A stretch of DNA of 64,000 nt from Acidobacteriota bacterium (GTDB taxonomy: Bacteria > Acidobacteriota > Terriglobia > Bryobacterales > Bryobacteraceae). Shown here in pieces: positions 7,894 through 17,168 of this stretch; position 1 is the first letter of the stretch; each line of letters starts with the position of its first letter. The position numbers and the translations under genes were made by a program. The DNA is taken from NCBI GenBank assembly GCA_025352795.1, contig JANXSF010000090.1, positions 1 through 64,000 of the forward strand, read 5' to 3'. The notes under the pieces were generated by a model. It was given only the letters and a program-made list of their open reading frames with translations. It had not been told where the DNA came from and did no database searches.

Positions 7894-10800
7894 ATGCCAT
7901 TCGATCCCAACATTCTTAACTCCGGACAAAAAGCAACCGCCAACGCGCTGAGTAATCGAAGCAAAGCGCAGCAAACGGTTGCAGGCTTGAACGCCAAGAT
8001 CAATTTGCTGGAAGGTCAGTTGCCCTTTGGTGATCCGCAGCTTATTCAACAGCAGATTACTGAACTGAAAGTGGAACGTGTAAATGCACAAAAGCTTGTG
8101 CTGGCCAATGACCAGACCTGGCGTGATTCGTTGGCCAGCTTTGCCATCAATATTGATCCTTGCGATGCTGATCCCACGGTCCCTTTGTTGTTACTGCCTG
8201 TGCGCCTGGAAACACGTTACACCACCGATGGCACCACGCTCCGCATCAGAATGTTTCCCGATGATATTCATATTGACCAGCTTGAGCGTGGCTTGTCGGC
8301 AGACGCACAAGCGGCTGGCCGCACCTACTGGACTACCGTTTGGAACAAGACCGATGAAGCGTTGCTCAATGAAGCTTGGCGAACCCTTGTAATTGCCGTA
8401 GGAGACCTGCGCGCACCTTGGGTTGCAACCGGTATGACGCCGACAAATCCTGGTGGCAGTGAACCAGTTTTTCCTCAACCAGGTCCACCGCAGCGGCGTG
8501 CCGCAATTGCCCGATTGCTACCTGATCGGTTCGTCGCCGTCGCTCTGCAGAGTCAGGGAACCGTGCGCAGTGATCAGGCTGGCAGTGTAATTTCACCGGA
8601 ACTGGTGCTTGGCCTGTTGGCCGACGATGGCAGTGAACGGATTGACGTCAATGGCGTCCAAGTGCCTGCTGGTGCGGAGTGGATTGTAGATTACGATCGT
8701 GCGGTAGCGGCGGGTATGGCAGTGAATTTGAAACTGGAGTTGCCGCGCGCCCCAGTGGATCGGCTATTCGTTTTTGGCGTGCGCTCCAGCCTTGATCCAG
8801 TGCGCACGGCCCATGAACTGGAATCATTACTCACTGGACATCGTTGCGCTCGGGGCATGGCTATGTTGGCTCAGGGAACCCCCACCAACAATACTGAAAG
8901 TGATCGGTCGGCCTGGTCGGCAAAGCCCTCCCCAACTCCTCCGGCGCGCGCCGCAGCAGCTCCCAATACCAACGCTGCAGCATTGGCATCTGCTCTAGCC
9001 GTAGACTCGCGAATCTTTGCCGGGCTCCCTGGGGCGGACTTGACCGAACAGGCGAATGCCCGCAACTTCAACACCTGTCTTTGGTCGCCTACCTGGGGCA
9101 GCTTCCTGGATAAAATTACCACCGTCAATCGCAATGGTGCCACGCTCAGTGACACTCGCCGGGAACAATCGCGCACGTTCTTCCGCGACTTTGTGCATGC
9201 CCGTGGACCGCTGCCTGCTTTGCGTGTGGGCATGCAAGCTTACGGAATTCTGCCTGTATCGCCAGTGGCTAGCCCACGTTGGAAATCAAATGATGACTTT
9301 GAAAATGCCTTGCTTCCGCTGTTGCGCCGCATTCGTACAGCTTGGGTGACAGCCGCGTCGGACTTACCACGCGTCGGTTCTGGGAAACCAATCGATGAGA
9401 CATTGCGTAGCGTTCTTGGCACCAGTCCCACTTCACTTGGGCTGCGCGTACGTTCCGTTCTGTCTGGTGAATTCGCTCAAACTGGCGCCCAGGCATCAGG
9501 GGCTATCACTGATAGCGATTTGATGGGCCACATTATTGAACAACTGATTCTTGAGGAAGTGGTACTGAATGTCAGCTTCACTCGTCCCATAGGTTCACTG
9601 GAAAAGAAGAGCCGTCCGCTAGGCCTGCCCTTGGTGGATGACACCGACAGTGCGGCTATCGACGCCATTCTTACCGGGCAGAGTCCCAAGATCGCATCTG
9701 TGTTGCAAGCCCTGCTGGCACTGTCTTGGGACGCTTCTGTGTTGGCTGTCAAACAGGCCGCGCCGTTGCAAAAAATCGGTTCCATAACGGAAGCGGCCAC
9801 CGCGCTTTCTCCGACTTTGCGGGCCAAGGCAGTCAGCGTGTCCAGGGCTGCATCGAATTCTTCTAGTGTTGCGCTGCACGCCTTTGCTGACGAATTGACG
9901 GCAGTGGCTGGGGAAGCTGGTTCCAGTCGTCTGGCCGAATTGCAACCTTCCAATAATTTCCGTTCTTCAATTGGTGAAGTGGCTCTGTCTTCAATAAATG
10001 AACGCTCCTTTGTTGCTGGTTGGGCATTGACCGCTTGGTTTCGCGAAACTGCCAAGCAAGCTGAATTGAAGGAAGCTATGTTGGCCATCAAAGGTCTTAC
10101 TTCCGGGGACCGTCGAGTTCTACTTTGCGAAACTTTGGATCTTTCCTCGCATCGGCTGGACGCCTGGATTACCGGCTTCATCGAACGTCGTCGTCAATCT
10201 TTGCGCACCACACAGCCCAATGGCATTGCTGTTGGGGCCTACGGTTGGGTGGAAAATATTGTTCCTGCCGCAACCACCACGTCCGATGGCGGATACATCC
10301 ACACACCGAGTTTGGATCATGCAGCCACCGCCGGTATTCTGCGTAGCGCCTACCTGACGCACAATCCGGCCAACGGTGGAACGGGTGCTTTTGCAGTGGA
10401 TCTTTCCAGCAATCGTGTCCGCATCGCATTGGACATTCTCGATGGAGTTCGTCAGGGGCAGCCGCTGGGTGCGTTGATTGGATATCGCATAGAACGTGCG
10501 CTTCATGAAAAGCGCCTTGATCGGTTAGTGCTTACCCTTCGCTCCCTGGCCCCACTGGCGGCGCGTCGTTTGACGGACAGGAATGAAGCGGCAGGCACGC
10601 AGGCGCAAGCCTCCGTTGCCGCCAACAATGTAGTGGATGGATTGCGATTGTTGGCCTTGTTCAAGTCCAATGCCGGGTCCCTTAAAAGTGCCTTGAACGA
10701 TCCACCGAAAGATAACCCGTACATTCCTCCAGGCACTTGGCCCCCACTAACTGCAGACGAGTGGATTGAGGTGCAGGCCATCCTCAAAGATGCAGAACAA

Positions 10801-12378
10801 ACTGTTGACGCTGCCGCCGATTTGGTACTGGCGGAATCTGTGCATCAGTTGGCGAGAGGAAATACAGTGGGTGCCTCCGCATCTTTGGATTCGATTGCTG
10901 CTGGCGATTCTCCACCACCGGAACCCGATTTTATTCGTACGCCTGCACTTGGTGCAGCCTTCACCCATCGTTTGGCAATCGCCTCATCCGCAACGCTGAT
11001 CAACGCGGCTCAGGGTTGGAACGCTTCCCGACCGCGGGCGCAGGCGGAACCTCGTTTGGAACAGTGGGCCCAATCTCGCCTGGGTGACGCGATGAATATC
11101 ACCGTGCAAGGCACCATTTCACTGGATGCTGCAAGGCTTTGCGCACTGGATATAATTTACGAATCTGGTGACCCAGCCAGCCTGGAACAGCGTGTGCGAA
11201 GTGTCACTAGGGGTGATCCGAATCAGCCGTTGGATGCCGCCCTGTTCGCCACCACCGCATTTGCCGGGTCGTTACGTTCGCTATTAGTGAATGCCCAGCC
11301 CGCCAAGCCGCAAGATTTTGTTCGTTCCAGCGAACCGCCTACGCGTGCATTTGCCGAAGCCGAAGTAAGCGCTGCAGCAGACCGCGCCCGCAATGCTTCA
11401 GGTGGATTGGAAGCCGCCCGCGATCACTTGAAAGAGGCCATCGCCACATTTGATGTGAATGATGCTGCGCCTCTACGTCAGCGTCTGGAAGAGATCGCAG
11501 CATTTGGAGTAGTCACGCCAATCGCTGAAGGTGAGCATTTACTGGCCGTCGCCCATGGTGCCGAAGCGGAAGCGTCCAGAAGAATTACAGAAGCCAATTT
11601 GAAACTCGCGGGCACCCCCGATGCAGCTAAAATCACCGAAGCAGGACAGTCGTTGTTCGGTGAAGGCTTCTGGATTCTGCCCGCTATTTCGCCGCCGGCA
11701 ACGCCCGATGTGTTCAGCACCGCTTCCGGCGATCCATCTCCAGCACGCGCTGCTATGCGACGTTTCATTCTGGATCAAAGCAGCGTGCGCGGTTCAGCCG
11801 CCCGCTTTAGTGAGGCTCTGCTGGCTGCCGATGCGCTGGGCAAACCCATGCCATTGCGCGTTGCCCAACTGGGTGGAGGCCCGTGGGTTGGAGGCTTGTT
11901 TGATCCAACCCAGCCCACTCCACGAGCTTCCCTGACCAACCTGATGCTATTGGCTCCTGCCGATTTGGATCCTGCCGATGCTTTCATCGCGTTGACTATT
12001 GACGGCTGGACCGACATGGTTCCGCTGCGCGAAAAGCGTGGTTCGGTGGCGGACTCGCCCATCGACAATCGTCATCAAAGTGGCTTAGCTGTAAACGCCA
12101 ATGGTGCCAATGCCCGCCCTCCGCAGACGCTGCTATTGGCCATTTCACCCGACGCCGCGCGCTGGACAACCAATGCGCTTTTAGACACTTTATCGGAGAC
12201 TCTGGAAATGGCTAAGCTGCGCGGCGTGACGCTTGAAACTTCCCCTGGCTACGCCCGTGTGTTGCCTGCTGCCTATGAAAAAAGTTGGTCCCTACAAGGC
12301 GAAAAAGTATTTGATTTAAGCGCTATAGCCAAAGCGAACATCACCTCAGCAATCTTGAAGTACGTGAAGGAGGTCTAA
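7894..12378 (+). CDS. Conserved giant protein of unknown function, third gene of the module
   Basis: The frame is open further upstream, but ATG 7894 is chosen: it follows the previous stop by 8 bp, has GAGG at 7879-7882, and avoids a 106-bp overlap. The product is 1494 aa. Residues 10-75 form a probable coiled coil rich in Gln, Leu and Lys. Then come LLLLPVRLETRYT (about 98-110) and LRIRMFPDDIHIDQLERGL (about 116-134), a signature seen in uncharacterised families. Residues 430-480 include a short Pro/Ala stretch, and a helical Ala/Glu-rich region lies near 1180-1280. There is no signal peptide or transmembrane segment. The stop lies 3 bp before the next start, whose perfect ribosome site sits in this gene's 3' end. 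Confidence 0.7.
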   Translation: MPFDPNILNSGQKATANALSNRSKAQQTVAGLNAKINLLEGQLPFGDPQLIQQQITELKVERVNAQKLVLANDQTWRDSLASFAINIDPCDADPTVPLLLLPVRLETRYTTDGTTLRIRMFPDDIHIDQLERGLSADAQAAGRTYWTTVWNKTDEALLNEAWRTLVIAVGDLRAPWVATGMTPTNPGGSEPVFPQPGPPQRRAAIARLLPDRFVAVALQSQGTVRSDQAGSVISPELVLGLLADDGSERIDVNGVQVPAGAEWIVDYDRAVAAGMAVNLKLELPRAPVDRLFVFGVRSSLDPVRTAHELESLLTGHRCARGMAMLAQGTPTNNTESDRSAWSAKPSPTPPARAAAAPNTNAAALASALAVDSRIFAGLPGADLTEQANARNFNTCLWSPTWGSFLDKITTVNRNGATLSDTRREQSRTFFRDFVHARGPLPALRVGMQAYGILPVSPVASPRWKSNDDFENALLPLLRRIRTAWVTAASDLPRVGSGKPIDETLRSVLGTSPTSLGLRVRSVLSGEFAQTGAQASGAITDSDLMGHIIEQLILEEVVLNVSFTRPIGSLEKKSRPLGLPLVDDTDSAAIDAILTGQSPKIASVLQALLALSWDASVLAVKQAAPLQKIGSITEAATALSPTLRAKAVSVSRAASNSSSVALHAFADELTAVAGEAGSSRLAELQPSNNFRSSIGEVALSSINERSFVAGWALTAWFRETAKQAELKEAMLAIKGLTSGDRRVLLCETLDLSSHRLDAWITGFIERRRQSLRTTQPNGIAVGAYGWVENIVPAATTTSDGGYIHTPSLDHAATAGILRSAYLTHNPANGGTGAFAVDLSSNRVRIALDILDGVRQGQPLGALIGYRIERALHEKRLDRLVLTLRSLAPLAARRLTDRNEAAGTQAQASVAANNVVDGLRLLALFKSNAGSLKSALNDPPKDNPYIPPGTWPPLTADEWIEVQAILKDAEQTVDAAADLVLAESVHQLARGNTVGASASLDSIAAGDSPPPEPDFIRTPALGAAFTHRLAIASSATLINAAQGWNASRPRAQAEPRLEQWAQSRLGDAMNITVQGTISLDAARLCALDIIYESGDPASLEQRVRSVTRGDPNQPLDAALFATTAFAGSLRSLLVNAQPAKPQDFVRSSEPPTRAFAEAEVSAAADRARNASGGLEAARDHLKEAIATFDVNDAAPLRQRLEEIAAFGVVTPIAEGEHLLAVAHGAEAEASRRITEANLKLAGTPDAAKITEAGQSLFGEGFWILPAISPPATPDVFSTASGDPSPARAAMRRFILDQSSVRGSAARFSEALLAADALGKPMPLRVAQLGGGPWVGGLFDPTQPTPRASLTNLMLLAPADLDPADAFIALTIDGWTDMVPLREKRGSVADSPIDNRHQSGLAVNANGANARPPQTLLLAISPDAARWTTNALLDTLSETLEMAKLRGVTLETSPGYARVLPAAYEKSWSLQGEKVFDLSAIAKANITSAILKYVKEV

Positions 12379-12381
12379 CCC

Positions 12382-14103
12382 ATGGCCCTGATGATTGATG
12401 CAATTGTCACCAAATCTATCAATGAAAAACTGAGGGTCGCCTTCACTATGGACCCCGCCTGGACGCGTTTGGAGCCACAGTCCATCTCTGGTGATCCCAC
12501 GCCCGGCATTGAAGCTCGAGTGCATGATCCGCTGTGGATGCTGACGCGGCAATGGCAGCTTGGTGAGTTTGCTGGCGAAGATGTTGGCTCGCCGCTGTTG
12601 GTGCACGTCAATGCTGAAAGTACGTTTGTCACGGCGTGGCAACCGGGTGATCCGGCAACGAATCGTCCAGCGCAGGCCTTGCCCGACGGCTTACCTCTTG
12701 ATCCTTTTATTGAACGTGAGGCCACCCCGCCTGAAGCGCTAGGCATCCGGCAACGCGCAGAAGCCGGGTCGCAATTGGTGGAAATGCTGGCTGACGCTGG
12801 CTTCGACGTGCGTGCCGCACTGCTTAGTGCTTGCCCGCTGCAAGATCCTGATGCGGGTAATCCTCCGGAACATTTCCGGTTGCGTCCTGCAATTGCCTTA
12901 TTTCTGAAAACCCTGCCCGATGGTGCTGAGGCGGCAAATCAATTGGAAGGCAACTTTGCTGGCTGGATGTCTGGAGCATCACCGGATGCTATCGCTGCCT
13001 CAAAGGCTTGGCTTCAATGGTTCCGTTCCTCAGTTGCGCCGCCTGTTGATCCCGTGGATGATTGTTGGATTCCTGATCGGCTGGAGTATCGCTTCTCCGT
13101 TCGTGCTGGCATGGGCGATAAGCAAACCGTGCTGCGTGCGCCTGTATTTGAGGGTGGCAACGTAGATTGGTATGCCTTTGAAGCGGAACCCAGGGCTCGT
13201 TTGCAGCTTGCAGTTGAACCTCCGGTGCAAGAGCCGGTGAAGCGCGAAATCACCGTGCTTTCAACCCCTTTGCGCTATTCCGGCATGCCCGCTTCGCGCT
13301 ACTGGCAGTTCGAGGATGGTCAAGTAAACTTCGGCATGATTGAGACTCAGACGTTTGATTTGGCGCGGCTGTGTCTTGCTGAATTCGCGTTGGTATATGC
13401 CAACGATTGGCTGGCCGTTCCTATTGATGTTCCAGCCGGTAGCCTCACTCACATCAGCGAAGTGGCCTATACCAACACGTTCGGCGAACGCTTCACGGTG
13501 GCTGAGGACAACGATGCGAATCGTGCCGGACGATTCCGCTTGTTCCATACCAGCATCAAAGATTCCGATGCAACTATGCCTGGGTTGTTTGTTCCGCCAA
13601 CTGCATTGAGTGCGTTTGAAGGCCGTGCGGTGGAGGATTTATTTGTGCTGCGTGATGAAATGGCCAACATGGTGTGGGCGGTGGAAAACTTTGTGCAAGG
13701 TGTTTCCGGCGATACGCGCAACCGTGGCGACGAAGAAAGGCCAGTGAATGCGGTTACCGACGATATGGAAGCGGTGGCTGAATTCCAATATCTTTTGGAA
13801 AGTGCGGTGCCGCATAATTGGATTCCATTTGTGCCAGTGGCCAATGGAACGCCGGGTGCGTTCCACTTGCGAAAAGGTTCCATGCAAGATCAGGATTCAA
13901 CTTTGGGTGTGCTGCTTCGAAACACTCCTTACGATTTGAAGGACGAAGAAGTGCCTCGAGCCGGACTGCGCTTGAAACGCGTGCCTATGCTGGCTCGCGC
14001 GGAAGATGGCAGTTACTTGCGATGGATCGGTCGGCGAGTCTCTGTAGGACGCGGCGAGGGATCCAGCGGCTTAGTCTTCGACGCGGCGCTGAAGCCGGGA
14101 TAG
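12382..14103 (+). CDS. Conserved protein with HDPLWMLTRQWQLGEF motif, fourth gene of the module
   Basis: This 573-aa protein starts at ATG 12382 behind a perfect AAGGAGGT (12367-12374). The N-terminus reads DPAWTRLEPQSISGDPTPG (about 24-42), then HDPLWMLTRQWQLGEFAGED (49-67). I remember this motif from uncharacterised proteins that sit beside other very large hypothetical genes in actinobacteria and cyanobacteria. The protein is soluble-looking and acidic, with no export signal. Ending the operon before a terminator, it is probably made with the three preceding proteins. Function unknown; no catalytic motif was recognised. Confidence 0.7.
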   Translation: MALMIDAIVTKSINEKLRVAFTMDPAWTRLEPQSISGDPTPGIEARVHDPLWMLTRQWQLGEFAGEDVGSPLLVHVNAESTFVTAWQPGDPATNRPAQALPDGLPLDPFIEREATPPEALGIRQRAEAGSQLVEMLADAGFDVRAALLSACPLQDPDAGNPPEHFRLRPAIALFLKTLPDGAEAANQLEGNFAGWMSGASPDAIAASKAWLQWFRSSVAPPVDPVDDCWIPDRLEYRFSVRAGMGDKQTVLRAPVFEGGNVDWYAFEAEPRARLQLAVEPPVQEPVKREITVLSTPLRYSGMPASRYWQFEDGQVNFGMIETQTFDLARLCLAEFALVYANDWLAVPIDVPAGSLTHISEVAYTNTFGERFTVAEDNDANRAGRFRLFHTSIKDSDATMPGLFVPPTALSAFEGRAVEDLFVLRDEMANMVWAVENFVQGVSGDTRNRGDEERPVNAVTDDMEAVAEFQYLLESAVPHNWIPFVPVANGTPGAFHLRKGSMQDQDSTLGVLLRNTPYDLKDEEVPRAGLRLKRVPMLARAEDGSYLRWIGRRVSVGRGEGSSGLVFDAALKPG

Positions 14104-14155
14104 TTAGTGGGATAAGCATCCTGGCCTGTCCTGCCCCATACTAAAGCCACTAACT
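14102..14155. repeat. 9-bp inverted repeat AGTTAGTGG / CCACTAACT
   Basis: AGTTAGTGG (14102-14110) and CCACTAACT (14147-14155) are perfect inverted copies 36 bp apart, directly after the last gene of the module. The loop includes CCTGCCCCA, part of a motif that recurs in other intergenic palindromes of this window. It may be a decayed repeat element. Confidence 0.5.
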
Positions 14156-14194
14156 TTCACTAGACCTGGAGTTGAATTTGTGGGGTAGACATTC

Positions 14195-14224
14195 AGCCTG
14201 CCAAGTCCCCTAGCGGGCTTTTTT
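14195..14224 (+). terminator. Rho-independent terminator closing the four-gene module
   Basis: AGCCTGC (14195-14201) pairs with GCGGGCT (14213-14219), one G-T pair included, across an 11-nt loop. Six T residues follow (14219-14224). It lies 90 bp after the last stop and before the convergent gene at 14296, ending the module transcript. Confidence 0.75.
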
Positions 14225-14295
14225 CACACCTTCGAGTGCTTGGAAAACTTCTGCAATTGGGCAGGGTTCACGGAACGAAGCCCCATTAACTGCGA

Positions 14296-15492
14296 CTACT
14301 TGCCTTTGACGGTTGGTGCTGGTTCTGGCCAGCCGCTGAGTTTTGTAGTGTCTACTTGTAACTTCAATAGAAATGGCTGATTGATGAAAGCAGTGGGTAC
14401 ACCTTCAAATTCAATCGCCGTGTTTTCCGGTGCGCAAGCAGTCATTGGGCTGGAAAAATTCAAAGCGATGCTGACGATTCCAGGCGTGTCTGCCATTGCC
14501 AGCAGCACTTCAGTAACCGGCGTCGTTGCCGCATCGCAACGCAACACAATTCCTTTTAGACGAGGCAGAGCAACCCCTTTGATTTTTTCAAATGTCGCCG
14601 CCCCATCCTTTGCTTCCAGTTGACGTCGAAGCTTTAGCCACGCGGCAATATCCGGGTTGACTCGAATCAATTCTTCATCCTGACGGCGTATGCGCAACTG
14701 TTCCGCAGACTCAATCGCCAAATCTGCTGGTGGCATGGCACTGGCTTTCGACACAGCGCCTAACTGGTCCAGGCCATCAGTGTTGCCGTGGTACCGAACG
14801 TACAAGCCTTCAAGAATCGTTCTTACTTCGTTACGGCTGGATGGCACCAGGTTATCTCCCGGCAAATACACTGCTCGGGCTAAATGAAACAGCGCTTCCA
14901 CCTGTTTATCTTTGATAGCCAGCACCGTGCCAAGCCAGGCTGAGATCTCCGATTGCTGCGGATCACTTTTGAGGCACAAACGGAATTCTTTCTCTGCTTC
15001 TTCGTGCTTCCCTTGCATCCACGCGGACCACCCTAATGCACGATGGCTTGCAAATTCGACGTGCGCGGGTAAGCTTACGTCTTCAAACTTATGACTTTGG
15101 AAATAGGCCCCGGCGTTGGCTTGTAATGCCTTGGCAGTTGTCTCCAATTGGGCCAGTTCTGCGGAGGAAGGTGCTTTGGATCCGGGCGTCAAAACCGTTT
15201 CCCAATACTGGCCCGTAAAGTTTTGCGGTGCAAGAGTGACCAGTTCCCGGGCAGCAGTAAGAGCCCCCGCCGTATCGCCCAAAGCCTGCTGCGCTGTAAT
15301 CACCAACTCGCCTCTCATAGGTGCCAGGTCTGACTTTGGATACTTGCGTTTCCATTCTTCCAGTAGCGCTAATTTGCGTGCCGGTGTAGCTTCGGCTCGC
15401 ACTGCCAGCACCTGATCGTACTCGCCACGATCTGTCCAGTTCTGCGCGGTTAGCGAACTAATGGCCAATAGAAATAAGAAAATCCTGCTCAT
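14296..15492 (-). CDS. Secreted TPR-like protein
   Basis: This 398-aa protein begins with a signal peptide (MSRIFLFLLAISSLTAQ, cleavage near 16-17), so it acts outside the cytoplasm. Residues 20-200 contain helical pairs typical of TPR units, such as HVEFASHRALGWSAWMQGKHEEAEKEF split over two helices. The C-terminal third (about 290-398) is predicted beta-rich and not recognised. It is the last gene of a three-gene minus-strand operon, 4 bp after the caspase gene. A likely role is protein-protein binding in the periplasm with its operon partners. Confidence 0.8.
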   Translation of the reverse strand: MSRIFLFLLAISSLTAQNWTDRGEYDQVLAVRAEATPARKLALLEEWKRKYPKSDLAPMRGELVITAQQALGDTAGALTAARELVTLAPQNFTGQYWETVLTPGSKAPSSAELAQLETTAKALQANAGAYFQSHKFEDVSLPAHVEFASHRALGWSAWMQGKHEEAEKEFRLCLKSDPQQSEISAWLGTVLAIKDKQVEALFHLARAVYLPGDNLVPSSRNEVRTILEGLYVRYHGNTDGLDQLGAVSKASAMPPADLAIESAEQLRIRRQDEELIRVNPDIAAWLKLRRQLEAKDGAATFEKIKGVALPRLKGIVLRCDAATTPVTEVLLAMADTPGIVSIALNFSSPMTACAPENTAIEFEGVPTAFINQPFLLKLQVDTTKLSGWPEPAPTVKGK

Positions 15493-15496
15493 GTCG

Positions 15497-17167
15497 TTAC
15501 TGGAAAATCAGCTCCACGCTGGAGTTGGATCTTACTTCCACTTCCTTCGATTGCAAGGTGGCCCCACGCTCCACTACTTTCACGTTGTACTTACCCGGTG
15601 GAAGTTTCAATTGCACAGGCAGCTTGGTGATGTTCTTTCCATCCACTACAACCGCTGCACCAGGACGGCTGGAGCTCAACCGGAGCTCACCAAAATCCGC
15701 CTCCTGCACCAGATCGCGCGAGGACACTTCCGACTTCACTTCCAAGTGAAATGATTCCAGATCTACAAATGGACCTTGTGATGCAGCAACGGTAGCGGCC
15801 TCTGGCGGTCGCGTCGCTGCGGCTTCAACTACCTGCGGGATGGGTGCTTTCAGCAACGGCATCTGCTTCGCCCAGGTACTGAAATCCATAGCCGTATGCC
15901 TTGTTTTGCGCAAGCCTGCTTTGAAGTCTGGTACTCCGAACTGCGCGTCCGCCAACACTTCAAGGATCGAAGGTGGAGGCGGCAGGCCGTCTTTCAACGC
16001 CTTCGCCGCCTCTGGCTGAATGACGGCCAGTTCCTTCAAAATGACATCAGCTCGACGAGTGTCGGCCGAAGTGCCGCGTTTGCGTGCCTCATTCAAGGAG
16101 TCAACAGCCTTCACCAAGTCCTCGGACAATAGATGGCTAGACGCCGAAGCGAATGCCGCATCTACGGCGAAGGGGTCCAGCGCCATTGCCTTTTCAAAAA
16201 GCACGGCGGCGGCAGGGTAATCGCGCGCTTCCCACTTTAACAGCGCATCGTGCCGGGCTTGCACGTAAGGCATCAGTGCGCGCGCCTGGGGTGCCACCGC
16301 AGCACTCGGGACTTTCAAGATCCGGTTCAGATCGCCAATTGATTCCTGCCAATTCCCACGCTGAGCGTTGCGTCGTGCATCTTCCATCCATTTTCCCGAT
16401 AGTTCGGTTTCAGCCACTTCCGCCAGATTGCTGGGAGGATGGAAATAAAATTTAGCCATCATACTGTTTTGAGACCACGGCGTCTGGGAGCCTCGGGTTG
16501 CATTTTCCACTTTGGAGCGCACCTGGGTGAATACTTCTTCCAGCGTCAAACTTGGCTGGGTGATGGTGTCTGCCAATGCTTCGGTAAACCAACTATTTCT
16601 TCCATCGGGATTGTCTTGGGCAACGTGATTGGGGCTGGTGGAGTAGGCAATATACATGTTCTTGGCGCTGCTTTGTGGAATGGCCAAGCCTGCCTGCAAC
16701 GCATTGCCTTCGGCCACCGGGTTGCTGCGGCAGGCATCTATAATTACGATTTTTATCTTTCCGCGAGTCCTTAAGTAGTCGAAAATTTGAGCCAAGGAAA
16801 ATGATTTGAATCGAGCCTCCACCACACTACGGGCAGCTTCAAAATCAACAGGGATCAATACATTTTCGTTCTCAATCTGAACGGCATGTCCAGCATAGAA
16901 AAACAGTGCGGTGTCGTTGGGTCCAATGGCTTGAACGAATTCGGCTGCAGCGGAATCCAGCATCACTTTGGTTGCATTTTCACGCAAAATAGTCTTAAAA
17001 CCGGCGTCCCGAAGCGATTTATCCATCGCCCGCGCATCATTGACGGCGTTTTGCAAAGGTCGCTGCAGATAAGAATCATTGCCGATGATCAGGGCGATCT
17101 TGTTGCCTTCCTGACCCGCCAGACTCCCGGCCAGGAACATTGCCACCCATAGAAGTCTGTTGCTCAT
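15497..17167 (-). CDS. Secreted caspase-like peptidase (C14) with TPR-like and PEGA regions
   Basis: This 556-aa protein has a short signal peptide (MSNRLLWVAMFLAGSLAG). A caspase fold follows: the start KIALIIGNDSY, catalytic His94 in FFYAGHAV and catalytic Cys146 in IIDACRSNP. Helical repeats like TPRs occupy about 260-400. The end is a PEGA domain (about 485-556; PGAAVVVDGK, LPPGKYNVKV), which usually sits at the cell surface. Both catalytic residues are present, so an active peptidase is likely. It lies 1 bp after the 811-aa gene and 4 bp before the TPR gene. Substrate and link to the neighbouring T6SS are unknown. Confidence 0.9.
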   Translation of the reverse strand: MSNRLLWVAMFLAGSLAGQEGNKIALIIGNDSYLQRPLQNAVNDARAMDKSLRDAGFKTILRENATKVMLDSAAAEFVQAIGPNDTALFFYAGHAVQIENENVLIPVDFEAARSVVEARFKSFSLAQIFDYLRTRGKIKIVIIDACRSNPVAEGNALQAGLAIPQSSAKNMYIAYSTSPNHVAQDNPDGRNSWFTEALADTITQPSLTLEEVFTQVRSKVENATRGSQTPWSQNSMMAKFYFHPPSNLAEVAETELSGKWMEDARRNAQRGNWQESIGDLNRILKVPSAAVAPQARALMPYVQARHDALLKWEARDYPAAAVLFEKAMALDPFAVDAAFASASSHLLSEDLVKAVDSLNEARKRGTSADTRRADVILKELAVIQPEAAKALKDGLPPPPSILEVLADAQFGVPDFKAGLRKTRHTAMDFSTWAKQMPLLKAPIPQVVEAAATRPPEAATVAASQGPFVDLESFHLEVKSEVSSRDLVQEADFGELRLSSSRPGAAVVVDGKNITKLPVQLKLPPGKYNVKVVERGATLQSKEVEVRSNSSVELIFQ

Positions 17168-17168
17168 A

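Noticed and set aside
9477-10181. Minus-strand open frame of 234 codons
   Set aside because: Antisense to the 1494-aa gene, Ser/Ala-rich composition and no ribosome site.
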